From Hoeflea prorocentri (GTDB lineage: Bacteria; Pseudomonadota; Alphaproteobacteria; Rhizobiales; Rhizobiaceae), in assembly GCF_027944115.1 (NCBI RefSeq), contig NZ_JAPJZI010000001.1, positions 1,550,001 to 1,614,000 on the forward strand: a DNA stretch of 64,000 nucleotides, given 5' to 3'. The translations under genes were made by a program, and so were the position numbers. The notes beneath the pieces were generated by a model that made no database searches, was not told the DNA's origin, and was given only the letters and a program-made list of their open reading frames with translations. Shown piece after piece: positions 46,300-52,998 of this stretch; position 1 is the stretch's first letter; every line of letters begins with the position of its first letter.

Positions 46300-46773
46300 A
46301 TGCATCTTCCGGGCGGGTCCTGGCCGCTTGTGGCCATCATTGTTGTTGGTGTCGGCATTCTGTTCTATTTGCGCTGGCGGCGCCTTGCCGAGGAAGCAAA
46401 TAGAAGCGATGACGATACGGGGGCGGTGATACTGGCTTTTTCCAGGGCCTATCCGGATATTGCCGTGCGTGACGTCATCACCACCAGCGACGGCCACAGT
46501 TCTTTCCTGCGTCTGGCCGACGGCCGGGTCGGATTTGTCGAGCATGCCTCGCTTCATATGGCTGCGCGCTTGCTGGAACCAAGGACGTTGGAGGTCGGCG
46601 ATCCCAGCGGCGAACAGATTATCAACGTCAAGTTCCCCGGCGAGGCCGGCAGTGACGGTCATTTCGAGTTTTCGAACGCTACTGAGGCGGCGGAGGTTTC
46701 GCTCTGGCTTTGCGGAGGTTTCCTCACAGCGGCCTCGCTCGCAGAATCCGAAGGCGTGTCAGATCGCCAGTGA
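46300..46773 (+). CDS. Conserved membrane-anchored hypothetical protein (157 aa)
   Basis: One N-terminal membrane helix (WPLVAIIVVGVGILFYLRW, 8-26) and a ~120-residue soluble domain with AFSRAYPDIAVRDVITTSDG and SSFLRLADGRVGFVEHASLH. I do not recognise a named family; similar small proteins occur in Rhizobiales. Its end overlaps the convergent crotonase gene by 15 bp. Confidence 0.75.
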   Translation: MHLPGGSWPLVAIIVVGVGILFYLRWRRLAEEANRSDDDTGAVILAFSRAYPDIAVRDVITTSDGHSSFLRLADGRVGFVEHASLHMAARLLEPRTLEVGDPSGEQIINVKFPGEAGSDGHFEFSNATEAAEVSLWLCGGFLTAASLAESEGVSDRQ

Positions 46774-47604
46774 TCCTTCACCAAGCAGATTGGCAAAGAC
46801 GGCTTGCTTCTTTGCCATCGATGCCTGAACGGCCTTGGTGAGGTCTTCAGGACGCAGCATGCCGGCATTCCAGGTTGCCATATAGTCCAGGCCATCATCG
46901 ACGGCGTGGTCGCGGCTGTAGAGGAGGTTGCGTTTGACCCCGGCGATCGCCAGCGGTGATTTTGTGCTGATATCACGGGCCATTTCCATGGCAGCCGCAA
47001 TCAGTCCCTCGCGGTCGTCGGCAAGGCCGCTGATAAGGCCGAAGGCTTGCGCTTCTTCTGCGCTGAAGCGGCGCCCGGTGTAAGCAAGTTCCGCGGCGAT
47101 TGCCGGGGAGATCAGTTTCGGCAGTCGCTGCAGCGTGCCGACATCGGCAGTCATGCCGATATTGATTTCCTCAATGGAAAAATAGGCGTCACGGGTGGCA
47201 AGCCGGATATCGCAGGCCGATATCATGTCGATACCGCCGCCGATGCAAGCGCCGTGGATTGCTGCGATGACCGGAAACCGTACTTTCTCGATCGCTGAAA
47301 ATGTGCCTTGAAGCTGCAGGATCTTTTCGCGTAATGCATAAGCGGCGCGTCCAGGCTCTTCAGAAAAGAGTGCTGCAATGGACGCAAAGGCCGCCAGATC
47401 CATCCCGCCGGTAAAATGTTTTCCCTCGCCGGTCAGCACCACGGCGCGAACGGTTTCATCACTGTCGAGGATTTGCAGAAGCCGTGGCAGTTCGGTCCAG
47501 AAGTCCGGTGTCATGCCGTTTGCCTTTTCCGGACGGTTCATCGAAAGCCTGACGACCGGGCCCTGCCGATCGACGTTGAAGAAGGATGATTCGAGTTCGC
47601 TCAC
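46759..47604 (-). CDS. Enoyl-CoA hydratase/isomerase family, dienoyl-CoA isomerase-like (281 aa)
   Basis: Crotonase fold with oxyanion-hole segments HFTGGMDLAAFAS and AAIHGACIGGGIDMISACDIRLA. The stretch INIGMTADVGTLQRLPK, with Asp in the active-site position, is characteristic of ECH1-type delta(3,5)-delta(2,4)-dienoyl-CoA isomerases used for odd-position double bonds in fatty-acid breakdown. Substrate remains inferred. trmFO lies 9 bp upstream on the same strand. Confidence 0.86.
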   Translation of the reverse strand: MSELESSFFNVDRQGPVVRLSMNRPEKANGMTPDFWTELPRLLQILDSDETVRAVVLTGEGKHFTGGMDLAAFASIAALFSEEPGRAAYALREKILQLQGTFSAIEKVRFPVIAAIHGACIGGGIDMISACDIRLATRDAYFSIEEINIGMTADVGTLQRLPKLISPAIAAELAYTGRRFSAEEAQAFGLISGLADDREGLIAAAMEMARDISTKSPLAIAGVKRNLLYSRDHAVDDGLDYMATWNAGMLRPEDLTKAVQASMAKKQAVFANLLGEGSLAI

Positions 47605-47613
47605 GGATGTCTC

Positions 47614-49032
47614 CTATTCAGCGGCGGCTATTTTGCCTGCAAGGCCCAGCCACTGCCGGCAGTCGGAAAGAGCCCGAGCGGCGATGGTGCGTTTCTTCAC
47701 GATGGCCTTGTCCTTGCCCCTGAAGCGCTTGACGCCTTCGGGCTTGACGATTTCCACCGGCGGGAAGAGGCCGAAATTCACATTCATAGGCTGGAATGAG
47801 CGCTTTCCGGGTTCGTCATCGGACGACAGATGTCCTCCCGTGATATGGCCGAGCAGTGCGCCGAATGCAGTCGTTACCGGAGGCAGGGACGGTTCCCCGC
47901 CCAACAGCTCGATTGCGGCAAACCGGCCGGTCAAAAGGCCAATCGCCGCTGATTCCACATAGCCTTCGCAGCCGGTTATCTGCCCGGCGAAGCGGAGTCC
48001 CTGCCGGGTCTTCAGTTGAAGAGACGAATCAAGCAGTTGAGGCGAGTTGATATAGGTGTTGCGGTGCAGACCGCCCAGACGCGCAAATTCCGCGTTTTCC
48101 AGACCCGGTATCATCTGGAATATGTCTTTTTGCGCGCCGTATTTCAGCTTGGTCTGGAAACCGACCATATTGTAGAGCGTTCCGAGCGCATTGTCCTGAC
48201 GCAGCTGCACGACGGCGTAGGGTTTGATGTCGGGCGCATGTGCGTTTGTCAGCCCCATGGGCTTCATCGGTCCGTGGCGCAGTGTTTCCCGTCCGCGCTC
48301 GGCCATGATCTCGATGGGGAGGCAGCCATCGAAATAGGGCGTGCCCTCCCATTCCTTGAATTCCGTTTTCTCACCGCAGAGCAGCGCGTCGATGAAGCCG
48401 TTATATTGCGCCTCATCCATGGGGCAATTGATATAGTCCTTGCCGGTTCCTCCGGGGCCGACCTTGTCATAACGCGACTGGAACCAGCAGGTATCCAGAT
48501 CAATACTGTCGAAATGGATGATGGGTGCGATGGCGTCAAAAAAAGCCAGAGACTGTTCGCCGGTCTCCCGCCTGATGGCGTCGGCCAGTGACGGGGCAGT
48601 GAGTGGTCCGGTTGCTATAATGCTGCGTTCCCAGTCCTGCGGCGGCAATCCAGTTACTTCACCGCGCTCTATCGATATCAGGGGATGCTGCTGAAGCGAT
48701 TCGGTCACGGCATCGGAAAAACCGTCCCGGTCGACCGCGAGGGCACTGCCTGCCGGAACCTGATGGCGGTCCGCACTCGCCATGATCAACGATCCGGCCA
48801 TGCGCATTTCTTCATGCAGGACGCCGACGGCATTTTGCTGATGATCATCTGAGCGGAACGAGTTGGAGCAGACGAGTTCGGCGAGCCCGTCGGTCTTGTG
48901 GGCGTCTGTCCCGCGCCCGGGCCGCATCTCATGCAAAATCACCGGCACGCCCATTTGTGCGGCCTGCCAGGCGGCTTCAGAACCGGCGAGACCGCCGCCA
49001 ACGATATGCAATGGTTTTTCGGTCTTTTTCAT
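47614..49032 (-). CDS. trmFO: tRNA (m5U54) methyltransferase, folate/FAD-dependent, TrmFO (472 aa)
   Basis: TrmFO makes ribothymidine at position 54 of the T-loop using methylene-tetrahydrofolate. [19 protein letters not shown] (FAD binding, 8-26), [27 protein letters not shown], and [20 protein letters not shown] near the C-terminus (with the conserved G-C-E-G-Y) are diagnostic. ATG 49032 starts right before the FAD motif; the longer open frame upstream is not supported. Confidence 0.96.
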   Translation of the reverse strand: MKKTEKPLHIVGGGLAGSEAAWQAAQMGVPVILHEMRPGRGTDAHKTDGLAELVCSNSFRSDDHQQNAVGVLHEEMRMAGSLIMASADRHQVPAGSALAVDRDGFSDAVTESLQQHPLISIERGEVTGLPPQDWERSIIATGPLTAPSLADAIRRETGEQSLAFFDAIAPIIHFDSIDLDTCWFQSRYDKVGPGGTGKDYINCPMDEAQYNGFIDALLCGEKTEFKEWEGTPYFDGCLPIEIMAERGRETLRHGPMKPMGLTNAHAPDIKPYAVVQLRQDNALGTLYNMVGFQTKLKYGAQKDIFQMIPGLENAEFARLGGLHRNTYINSPQLLDSSLQLKTRQGLRFAGQITGCEGYVESAAIGLLTGRFAAIELLGGEPSLPPVTTAFGALLGHITGGHLSSDDEPGKRSFQPMNVNFGLFPPVEIVKPEGVKRFRGKDKAIVKKRTIAARALSDCRQWLGLAGKIAAAE

Positions 49033-49191
49033 GCGCGCCGTTCTAGCACTTTGAATATCATCATCCAATATCGGCTGCGCATTCAATAGGCACGGCAATG
49101 GCCCATACAATTCGGGCGCCGGACCGGTCATGCGCTCGAGGGATGCGCTTGTTCCGGTCGGCGCCCGTTTTCGGGAACCATGTCAGATGGC

Positions 49192-49338
49192 TCAGTAGTT
49201 GGCGGCTTTGCGCGCGTAAGCGTCAATGGCGTGACGGTCAACGCCGATATCCTGCAGAACCGTGTCGGGCAGGTCATTGAGTTGGGTAACGGTACGGCGG
49301 TATTTGCGCCAGTTCTGGTAATCTTTGAGGATGCTCAT
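49192..49338 (-). CDS. DUF1127 small protein (48 aa)
   Basis: A short basic protein, MSILKDYQNWRKYRRTVTQL then LPDTVLQDIGVDRHAIDAYA, with the DUF1127 pattern (aromatic/basic helix, then L-x-D-I-G-V/I-x-R). Such proteins act in RNA-related and stress or phosphate responses in alphaproteobacteria. AAGGAGAAAG precedes the ATG. Unlike the two DUF1127 units upstream, no CTCCTCCC hairpins follow it. Confidence 0.85.
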   Translation of the reverse strand: MSILKDYQNWRKYRRTVTQLNDLPDTVLQDIGVDRHAIDAYARKAANY

Positions 49339-49504
49339 TTCTTTCTCCTTCCTCGGCCTGTGTTGTGAGCCTTATTTAGTGATTTTGTCGCCCGCAGTTA
49401 GATGGTTTTTGTCAAACCAGCTATGCAATGAGTGCAGTTCGAAACAGTGATTATGGCCGCTTTTTCAGAGCCTTGACGCAATCAGATCATGGCATGGCGC
49501 AAAT

Positions 49505-49634
49505 AGAAAACGCCCACCGGGAAGTGCCGGCGGGCGTTTCTATAAGAGGCTGACGGACTTATGGGAGGAGGAGAAGCCGTCAGCCAATTTCCGGGTCAAG
49601 GGAGGAGGTTTGACCCGGTAACTGCAATGGGTGC
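49505..49634 (-). ncRNA. CcsR/cuckoo-type sRNA block A (two anti-SD hairpins plus terminator)
   Basis: Directly downstream of the intact DUF1127 gene, the minus-strand RNA would form hairpin 1 (49591-49618, stem CCGGGTCAA/TTGACCCGG) with CCTCCTCCC in the loop, hairpin 2 (49548-49585, stem GGCTGACGG/CCGTCAGCC) with CTCCTCCTCCC in the loop, then a terminator hairpin. Repeated hairpins with exposed CTCCTCCC behind a DUF1127 (CcaF1-like) gene are the hallmark of CcsR/cuckoo RNAs, known in Rhodobacter to be processed from the mRNA 3' end and to act in stress and C1 metabolism. Confidence 0.8.
49507..49539 (-). terminator. Terminator of cuckoo RNA block A
   Basis: Minus strand: AAACGCCCGCCGG and CCGGTGGGCGTTT pair around ACTT and are followed by TCTATTT. 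Near-palindromic, so it might also stop plus-strand transcription. Confidence 0.8.
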
Positions 49635-49775
49635 CTATTTGCGGCGAGCAACAAACGGGATGTCGCCGCGGGCGATACCGATGTCGTTCAGTTCGCGGTC
49701 GGACATTTTGTACAGTTCGTTGCAGGTGTTGCGATAAGCACGCCAGTTTGCGAATGACTGTTTGAAAGAAACCAT
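49635..49775 (-). CDS. DUF1127 small protein, CcaF1-like (46 aa)
   Basis: MVSFKQSFANWRAYRNTCNE then LYKMSDRELNDIGIARGDIP and VARRK, a canonical DUF1127 protein. AAGGAGA lies upstream of the ATG at 49775. A promoter-like block lies about 60 bp upstream and is repeated before the next module. The sRNA hairpins follow immediately, so the gene is probably the 5' part of a dual mRNA/sRNA transcript. Confidence 0.9.
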   Translation of the reverse strand: MVSFKQSFANWRAYRNTCNELYKMSDRELNDIGIARGDIPFVARRK

Positions 49776-49835
49776 TTTTTTCTCCTTCATTGAGTGGGGG
49801 ACGGTGTTGTGCACCGCACGTTGTCTGTTGAACTC

Positions 49836-49864
49836 AATATAGGAACGATCTTCCGATTTGTGCA
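49836..49864 (-). promoter_or_regulatory. Shared promoter-like block, module A
   Basis: Minus strand reads TGCACAAAT, 12 bp, CCTATATT. The same two blocks with the same 12-bp gap occur before module B (50263-50291), while the 12 bp between differ. CCTATATT resembles RpoH-type -10 elements of alphaproteobacteria; which sigma factor reads it is inference. Confidence 0.55.
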
Positions 49865-49932
49865 GTGCAATATACGCAAAATTGCTATGCGTTTTTGCAG
49901 GCATTGCATGTTTGTTGGGCAATTGCACAAAT

Positions 49933-50069
49933 AAAAAACGCTCGCTGGGGGAGGAGATCCAGCGAGCGTCTTTTTACGCGACTGACAGCTGGGAGGAGGA
50001 GTGCTGCCAGTCATATCGCAGGGACATTGGGAGGAGGAGTATGTCCCGGCGAATTCCTATATTCTTTTT
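49933..50069 (-). ncRNA. CcsR/cuckoo-type sRNA block B (three anti-SD hairpins, the last acting as terminator)
   Basis: Minus strand: hairpin 1 (50021-50047, GGGACAT/ATGTCCC) with CTCCTCCTCCC in the loop; hairpin 2 (49980-50012, GACTGGCAGC/GCTGTCAGTC) with the same loop motif; hairpin 3 (49938-49969, ACGCTCGCTGG/CCAGCGAGCGT) with CTCCTCCC in its loop and TTTTTTAT after it. Hairpin 3 thus joins terminator and regulatory loop. It lies directly behind a frameshifted DUF1127 gene. Confidence 0.78.
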
Positions 50070-50238
50070 TTACAACGCTCTAAGAGATATATGTTCAATC
50101 TCTGTGCGTTCAACTCCGAGGTCGGCAAGTTTACGATCACCTAAGTCAAAAAGGTATTTCGTATCTGCTCTGTTCAGTGCTGCCCTTGATATGTAATTAT
50201 CAAAACCGCAGCTTCAATCCCTCGATTTGTCGCACCAT
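50070..50238 (-). pseudogene. DUF1127 gene with an apparent frameshift
   Basis: From ATG 50238 the frame reads MVRQIEGLKLRF and hits TGA. Skipping one T in the TTTT run near 50200 gives the continuation DNYISRAALNRADTKYLFDL then GDRKLADLGVERTEIEHISL and RAL before TAA, which fits DUF1127 (L-x-D-L-G-V-x-R). No start codon is available in the downstream frame. Either the peptide is dead, the base call is wrong, or frameshifting occurs. Upstream promoter block and downstream RNA hairpins are intact. Confidence 0.6.
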
Positions 50239-50262
50239 CGTTTGCGTTGTCCACTTGGTCAA

Positions 50263-50291
50263 AATATAGGATGGGAAGTTGAATTTGTGCA
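50263..50291 (-). promoter_or_regulatory. Shared promoter-like block, module B
   Basis: Minus strand TGCACAAAT, 12 bp, CCTATATT, the same pair of blocks as in module A. Similarity continues a little further upstream (GCAATATA and GCTATGCGT on the plus strand in both). Confidence 0.5.
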
Positions 50292-50472
50292 GCGCAATAT
50301 AGTCATAGGAGCTATGCGTAAAACGCAAGGCTCGCCATGCGTAAAGAAGAGAACACTATCTTGGGTTCGCCCCTTTCGCCGCTGTCGATTTCGTTGCGTT
50401 CTGGATGCAAGTCGACGTCAGGCGATTGCGAAACCCTTGTGATCTGCAAATGTCGACCGGCCGCAGGCCATG

Positions 50473-50742
50473 TCAATCCGTAGCGCCGGGGTCAGCGCCT
50501 TCTTCACGACGCCCGGTACCGTTTGCCTGTTGTGTCATGGCGGGTCCGGAAGGTTTGCCGAATGCATATTTGAGCATTGAAACGATCAGAAACGAGATTG
50601 CGGTACAGAGAAGGAATACAATGAAAACGGCGCCGATATTCAATGGATGAAGCCAATAGACGAGAAGAAAGGTCAAAAGAACGCCGAGTGCGACGGCGCT
50701 TGGCGATATTGACAACAGGGTCTTTGCCCAACCTGCTCCCAT
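50473..50742 (-). CDS. Small two-helix membrane protein (89 aa), unknown function
   Basis: Two membrane helices (AVALGVLLTFLLVYWL and IGAVFIVFLLCTAISFLIVSML) with short polar ends; the C-terminus is rich in G, R, E and Q. No named family recognised. The GGGGG 6 nt upstream favours ATG 50742; ATG 50748, which overlaps the upstream stop as ATGA, is the alternative. It is coupled to the secreted-protein gene upstream. Confidence 0.65.
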   Translation of the reverse strand: MGAGWAKTLLSISPSAVALGVLLTFLLVYWLHPLNIGAVFIVFLLCTAISFLIVSMLKYAFGKPSGPAMTQQANGTGRREEGADPGATD

Positions 50743-50744
50743 AG

Positions 50745-51596
50745 TCATCCCCCTATTGTTATGACATTTCCGAACATCTGGCCGTAACGGTTGATAATAG
50801 CCTGGATTTTTACCCGAAGTTTGCTCACGGTCAGTCCGTTCTCCCATTGGTCGGACTGAATGTCGTTGACCCATACCTGGAAATGGCTGAGCGCGCTGTC
50901 GTAGTCGTCGACTTGCGACAGGTCCCAGAACAGCATCACCGTTTTATCGCTGCCAATCATTTCGGTGGGTGACCAGGCAATAAGAAAAGGTCCACGACCA
51001 AAGGATTTGTTCAGCTTCTTCCTGGCGGCCTGAATGGCGGTTTGGCCTAGTGACTGATTGTAGTTCCTGACGGCAGCCTCGCACTGCAGCTTCTCATCCA
51101 TCTTGTGGATCGAATTTGCCACATCGTCGGTGATAATCGGCCATACCGTAACAAGTTGGGAAACGGGTGGCACACCCTCTGGCGGCAGTGGCAACGCCTT
51201 CAAATAAGCCCTGCAGATAGCGGTGTGCCGTTCGACTGTTTCAGTAGAGGCGGTAGAGCTGAATGCGATGATCCCGTAGGCCGCATAATTTGCTGGCGGG
51301 TACTGGTTCGGGCCGGCAAAGATTCGTGTCGCTATGCGGCTTGATCCCAATGCCTGATTGAGCGTGGGGCTAGGCGTTCCAGGTGACGGTGAGGGCACCG
51401 CCGGTGCTGAGCCCCCGTCTGTCGGTGCAACCCCGATATCTATGCCGCCATCGACGAATTGGCCAATATCATTTAGCCGGTTCATCCACTTTTCTTCATC
51501 GAACAGGCCGCTGAATCCGAAAGTCTCGGCCCCCGCGTTTGTAGCAGGAGAAATGGAAAGCGATACGACAATCGATATGAAAAATAGCCGAAGCAT
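50745..51596 (-). CDS. Secreted hypothetical protein (283 aa)
   Basis: A signal peptide (FFISIVVSLSISPATNAGA, about 4-22) precedes a proline/serine linker (about 60-80) and a ~200-residue mature domain with two cysteines (AICRAYL and LQCEAAV). GPNQYPPANYAAYGIIAF and FLIAWSPTEMIGSDKTVMLFWDLS stand out as likely conserved strands. I do not recognise the family. It overlaps the small membrane gene, and the pair forms its own unit between the DUF1127 cluster and the tRNA-Leu insertion. Confidence 0.65.
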   Translation of the reverse strand: MLRLFFISIVVSLSISPATNAGAETFGFSGLFDEEKWMNRLNDIGQFVDGGIDIGVAPTDGGSAPAVPSPSPGTPSPTLNQALGSSRIATRIFAGPNQYPPANYAAYGIIAFSSTASTETVERHTAICRAYLKALPLPPEGVPPVSQLVTVWPIITDDVANSIHKMDEKLQCEAAVRNYNQSLGQTAIQAARKKLNKSFGRGPFLIAWSPTEMIGSDKTVMLFWDLSQVDDYDSALSHFQVWVNDIQSDQWENGLTVSKLRVKIQAIINRYGQMFGNVITIGG

Positions 51597-51799
51597 CCCT
51601 GCCACCACCCAAGATGTTAATTAGTATATCACAACTTATGTGGGTATTGAATACTTTGTAAACAGCCTAGGCGTGGAGCCGAATCAAGAGTTGGCGGCGG
51701 TGTTTTCCTGCTCCGTGCAACACGTGTGATGGTCCAAGGCAATTGGAAACCTGGTTGCGTCAACCAGACGGTTATGCTGCGCGCATCAAACAACGTGGC

Positions 51800-51845
51800 T
51801 TGACCGCCATATTACGACTGTGGCACAGGACAGGCTCCTTCTGAA
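51800..51845 (+). promoter_or_regulatory. Promoter region of the interrupted tRNA-Leu
   Basis: CTTGACC with -35 TTGACC at 51800-51805, 17 bp, then GCACAG, 46 bp before the tRNA 5' end. The intact tRNA-Leu inside the insertion has the same arrangement (TTGACC at 52037-52042, 17 bp, GCAAAG, 45 bp before its 5' end), so both copies had working promoters of common descent. Confidence 0.5.
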
Positions 51846-51890
51846 GCGGGCGTGGCGGAATTGGCAGACGCACCAGATTTAGGTTCTGGC
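51846..51890 (+). pseudogene. 5' half of an interrupted tRNA-Leu (anticodon TAG)
   Basis: Acceptor strand GCGGGCG, D-arm TGGCGGAATTGGCAGACGC and the whole anticodon arm CCAGATTTAGGTTCTGG (TAG in a 7-nt loop) are present, then the tRNA sequence stops and unrelated DNA begins. The matching 3' half is at 52919-52973: its CGCCCGC pairs exactly with this acceptor, unlike the acceptor of the intact copy (GCGGGTG), which shows that the two halves were once one gene. Confidence 0.88.
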
Positions 51891-51963
51891 ACCAGATATT
51901 TTCTCTGGCGCAGCTAAATTTCGGCATCCTATTGATTCCGTATTTTATCTCGCAATTTCAATA

Positions 51964-51992
51964 TCTTCGTTAGCGGGAAGTCTTCGTTAGCG
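51964..51992 (+). repeat. Direct repeat TCTTCGTTAGCG x2 near the left end of the element
   Basis: TCTTCGTTAGCG at 51964-51975 and again at 51981-51992, 17 bp apart, about 75-100 bp inside the left junction. Candidate arm-type integrase sites. Confidence 0.5.
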
Positions 51993-52081
51993 TTGTGACT
52001 CTCGTTTGACGCGAGCCTATTGCTGATACACGTACTTGACCCACATCACACTGATATGGCAAAGCCCGCACTTCTATACGT

Positions 52082-52166
52082 GCGGGTGTGGCGGAATTGG
52101 TAGACGCACCTGGTTTAGGTCCAGACGCCGAGAGGCGTGGGGGTTCGAGTCCCTCCACCCGCACCA
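52082..52166 (+). tRNA. tRNA-Leu (anticodon TAG), intact, inside the insertion
   Basis: An 85-nt class II tRNA: acceptor GCGGGTG with CACCCGC, D-arm, anticodon loop TTTAGGT (TAG), long variable arm GCCGAGAGGC, T-arm GGGGGTTCGAGTCCCTC and encoded CCA. It differs from the interrupted copy at compensated positions, so it is a separate allele and not a repair of it. Confidence 0.96.
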
Positions 52167-52178
52167 GATTTATATTTA

Positions 52179-52739
52179 TTAGTCACCGATACGCGGGTGA
52201 CCGTTGTACGTGCCATCGATAGTCAACTCAAAGTCCACACCCCGATGTTCCATCAATGTGGCTGCTTCGCTGCCAGATAGAGGCAAAGTGATCGTAGCCA
52301 ACCGAGTGGGTCTCCTTCGCCCCACGATGCTGACCATTATGTCTATTTCATACTTACCGGCCTCAAACTGAAAATCTTCCCGCAACTTTGACTGCAGAAA
52401 ATGATGGTTCGCGGTAAGTCCATCTGGCCCGATGTAGAGGCCACTGCCACGGGAAAAGTCTCCGGATTCACCGTAACCCCAAACCTCAAACATCCATTGT
52501 TGGTTGTTCCGGCGAACTCGTGCATACATTGCCTCAATGAACTGGCCACGCTTAGATGTACTGTACAGCAACGTCCGCAAGTGTATTTTGGGACAAGCCC
52601 AGGGCACAAAGTCGTATCCGAAATAAACATGTGTCGGAGTTGTCATTGCCAGCCTACCACGGTGCAGAAATACAAACCAAAATGTGCCGATCGAGACAAC
52701 AAGCGATAAAACTGAAATAGGTAGGGCGACGAAATCCAT
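52179..52739 (-). CDS. Membrane-anchored hypothetical protein, cargo of the tRNA-Leu insertion (186 aa)
   Basis: One N-terminal membrane helix (VALPISVLSLVVSIGTFWFVFL, 4-25) is followed by a ~155-residue soluble domain rich in beta-strand pattern (TPTHVYFGYDFVPWACPK, YEIDIMVSIVGRRR, ATITLPLSG), likely cytoplasmic given the R-rich segment after the helix (HRGRL). No catalytic motif or family recognised. It is convergent with the intact tRNA-Leu, its stop lying 13 bp beyond the tRNA end. ATG 52739 is chosen because it starts at the helix; upstream open sequence has no coding character. Base composition is visibly more AT-rich than the backbone. Confidence 0.65.
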   Translation of the reverse strand: MDFVALPISVLSLVVSIGTFWFVFLHRGRLAMTTPTHVYFGYDFVPWACPKIHLRTLLYSTSKRGQFIEAMYARVRRNNQQWMFEVWGYGESGDFSRGSGLYIGPDGLTANHHFLQSKLREDFQFEAGKYEIDIMVSIVGRRRPTRLATITLPLSGSEAATLMEHRGVDFELTIDGTYNGHPRIGD

Positions 52740-52830
52740 AGGTACTGCTAGCAACCACGACGCAGTTGCACAACAGTCGGTTGAGGTCAGCTGTGCTGCC
52801 ACGCTAAGCCACATAAAATCGAAAACTACC

Positions 52831-52869
52831 GTGACAAATCTGTGCCAAGTTGTGCCATGTGTGACAACT
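52831..52869 (+). repeat. Four phased 10-bp repeats (GTGACA/TGTGCCA) near the right end of the element
   Basis: GTGACAAATC, TGTGCCAAGT, TGTGCCATGT and GTGACAACTT start at 52831, 52841, 52851 and 52861: exactly one helical turn apart, about 50 bp inside the right junction. The phasing suggests a row of protein-binding sites on one face of the DNA. Confidence 0.5.
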
Positions 52870-52918
52870 TCTAGGGATTTTGTCTCAATTTTTCATACTG
52901 TTAATCGATGCGGCAATT

Positions 52919-52973
52919 GATTTAGGTTCTGGCGCCGCAAGGCGTGGGGGTTCAAGTCCCTCCGCCCGCACCA
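52919..52973 (+). pseudogene. 3' half of the interrupted tRNA-Leu
   Basis: Starts with the 15-bp repeat, then variable arm GCCGCAAGGC, T-arm GGGGGTTCAAGTCCCTC, acceptor CGCCCGC, discriminator and CCA. Joined to 51846-51890 at the repeat it rebuilds a complete tRNA-Leu(UAG) with all arms paired. Confidence 0.88.
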
Positions 52974-52998
52974 AGTTCAATCCAAGGCAACAGTGTCG

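Larger units (their letters stand above)
51876..52933. mobile_element. Small integrated element (~1.04 kb) inside tRNA-Leu(UAG), flanked by a 15-bp direct repeat
   Basis: GATTTAGGTTCTGGC, spanning the anticodon loop and 3' stem, occurs at 51876-51890 and 52919-52933. The DNA between splits one tRNA-Leu gene. This is the pattern of tyrosine-recombinase integration in an anticodon arm (attL/attR with a shared core). The cargo is an intact tRNA-Leu(UAG) with promoter and one membrane-anchored ORF. Short repeats near both ends look like arm-type sites. No integrase is present, so it is a remnant or is mobilised in trans. Confidence 0.7.

Noticed and set aside
51846-52973. Group I intron in tRNA-Leu
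   Set aside because: Such introns occur in anticodon loops, but they leave no flanking direct repeat, are usually 200-400 nt and would not enclose another tRNA gene with its own promoter. The 15-bp duplication favours recombination.
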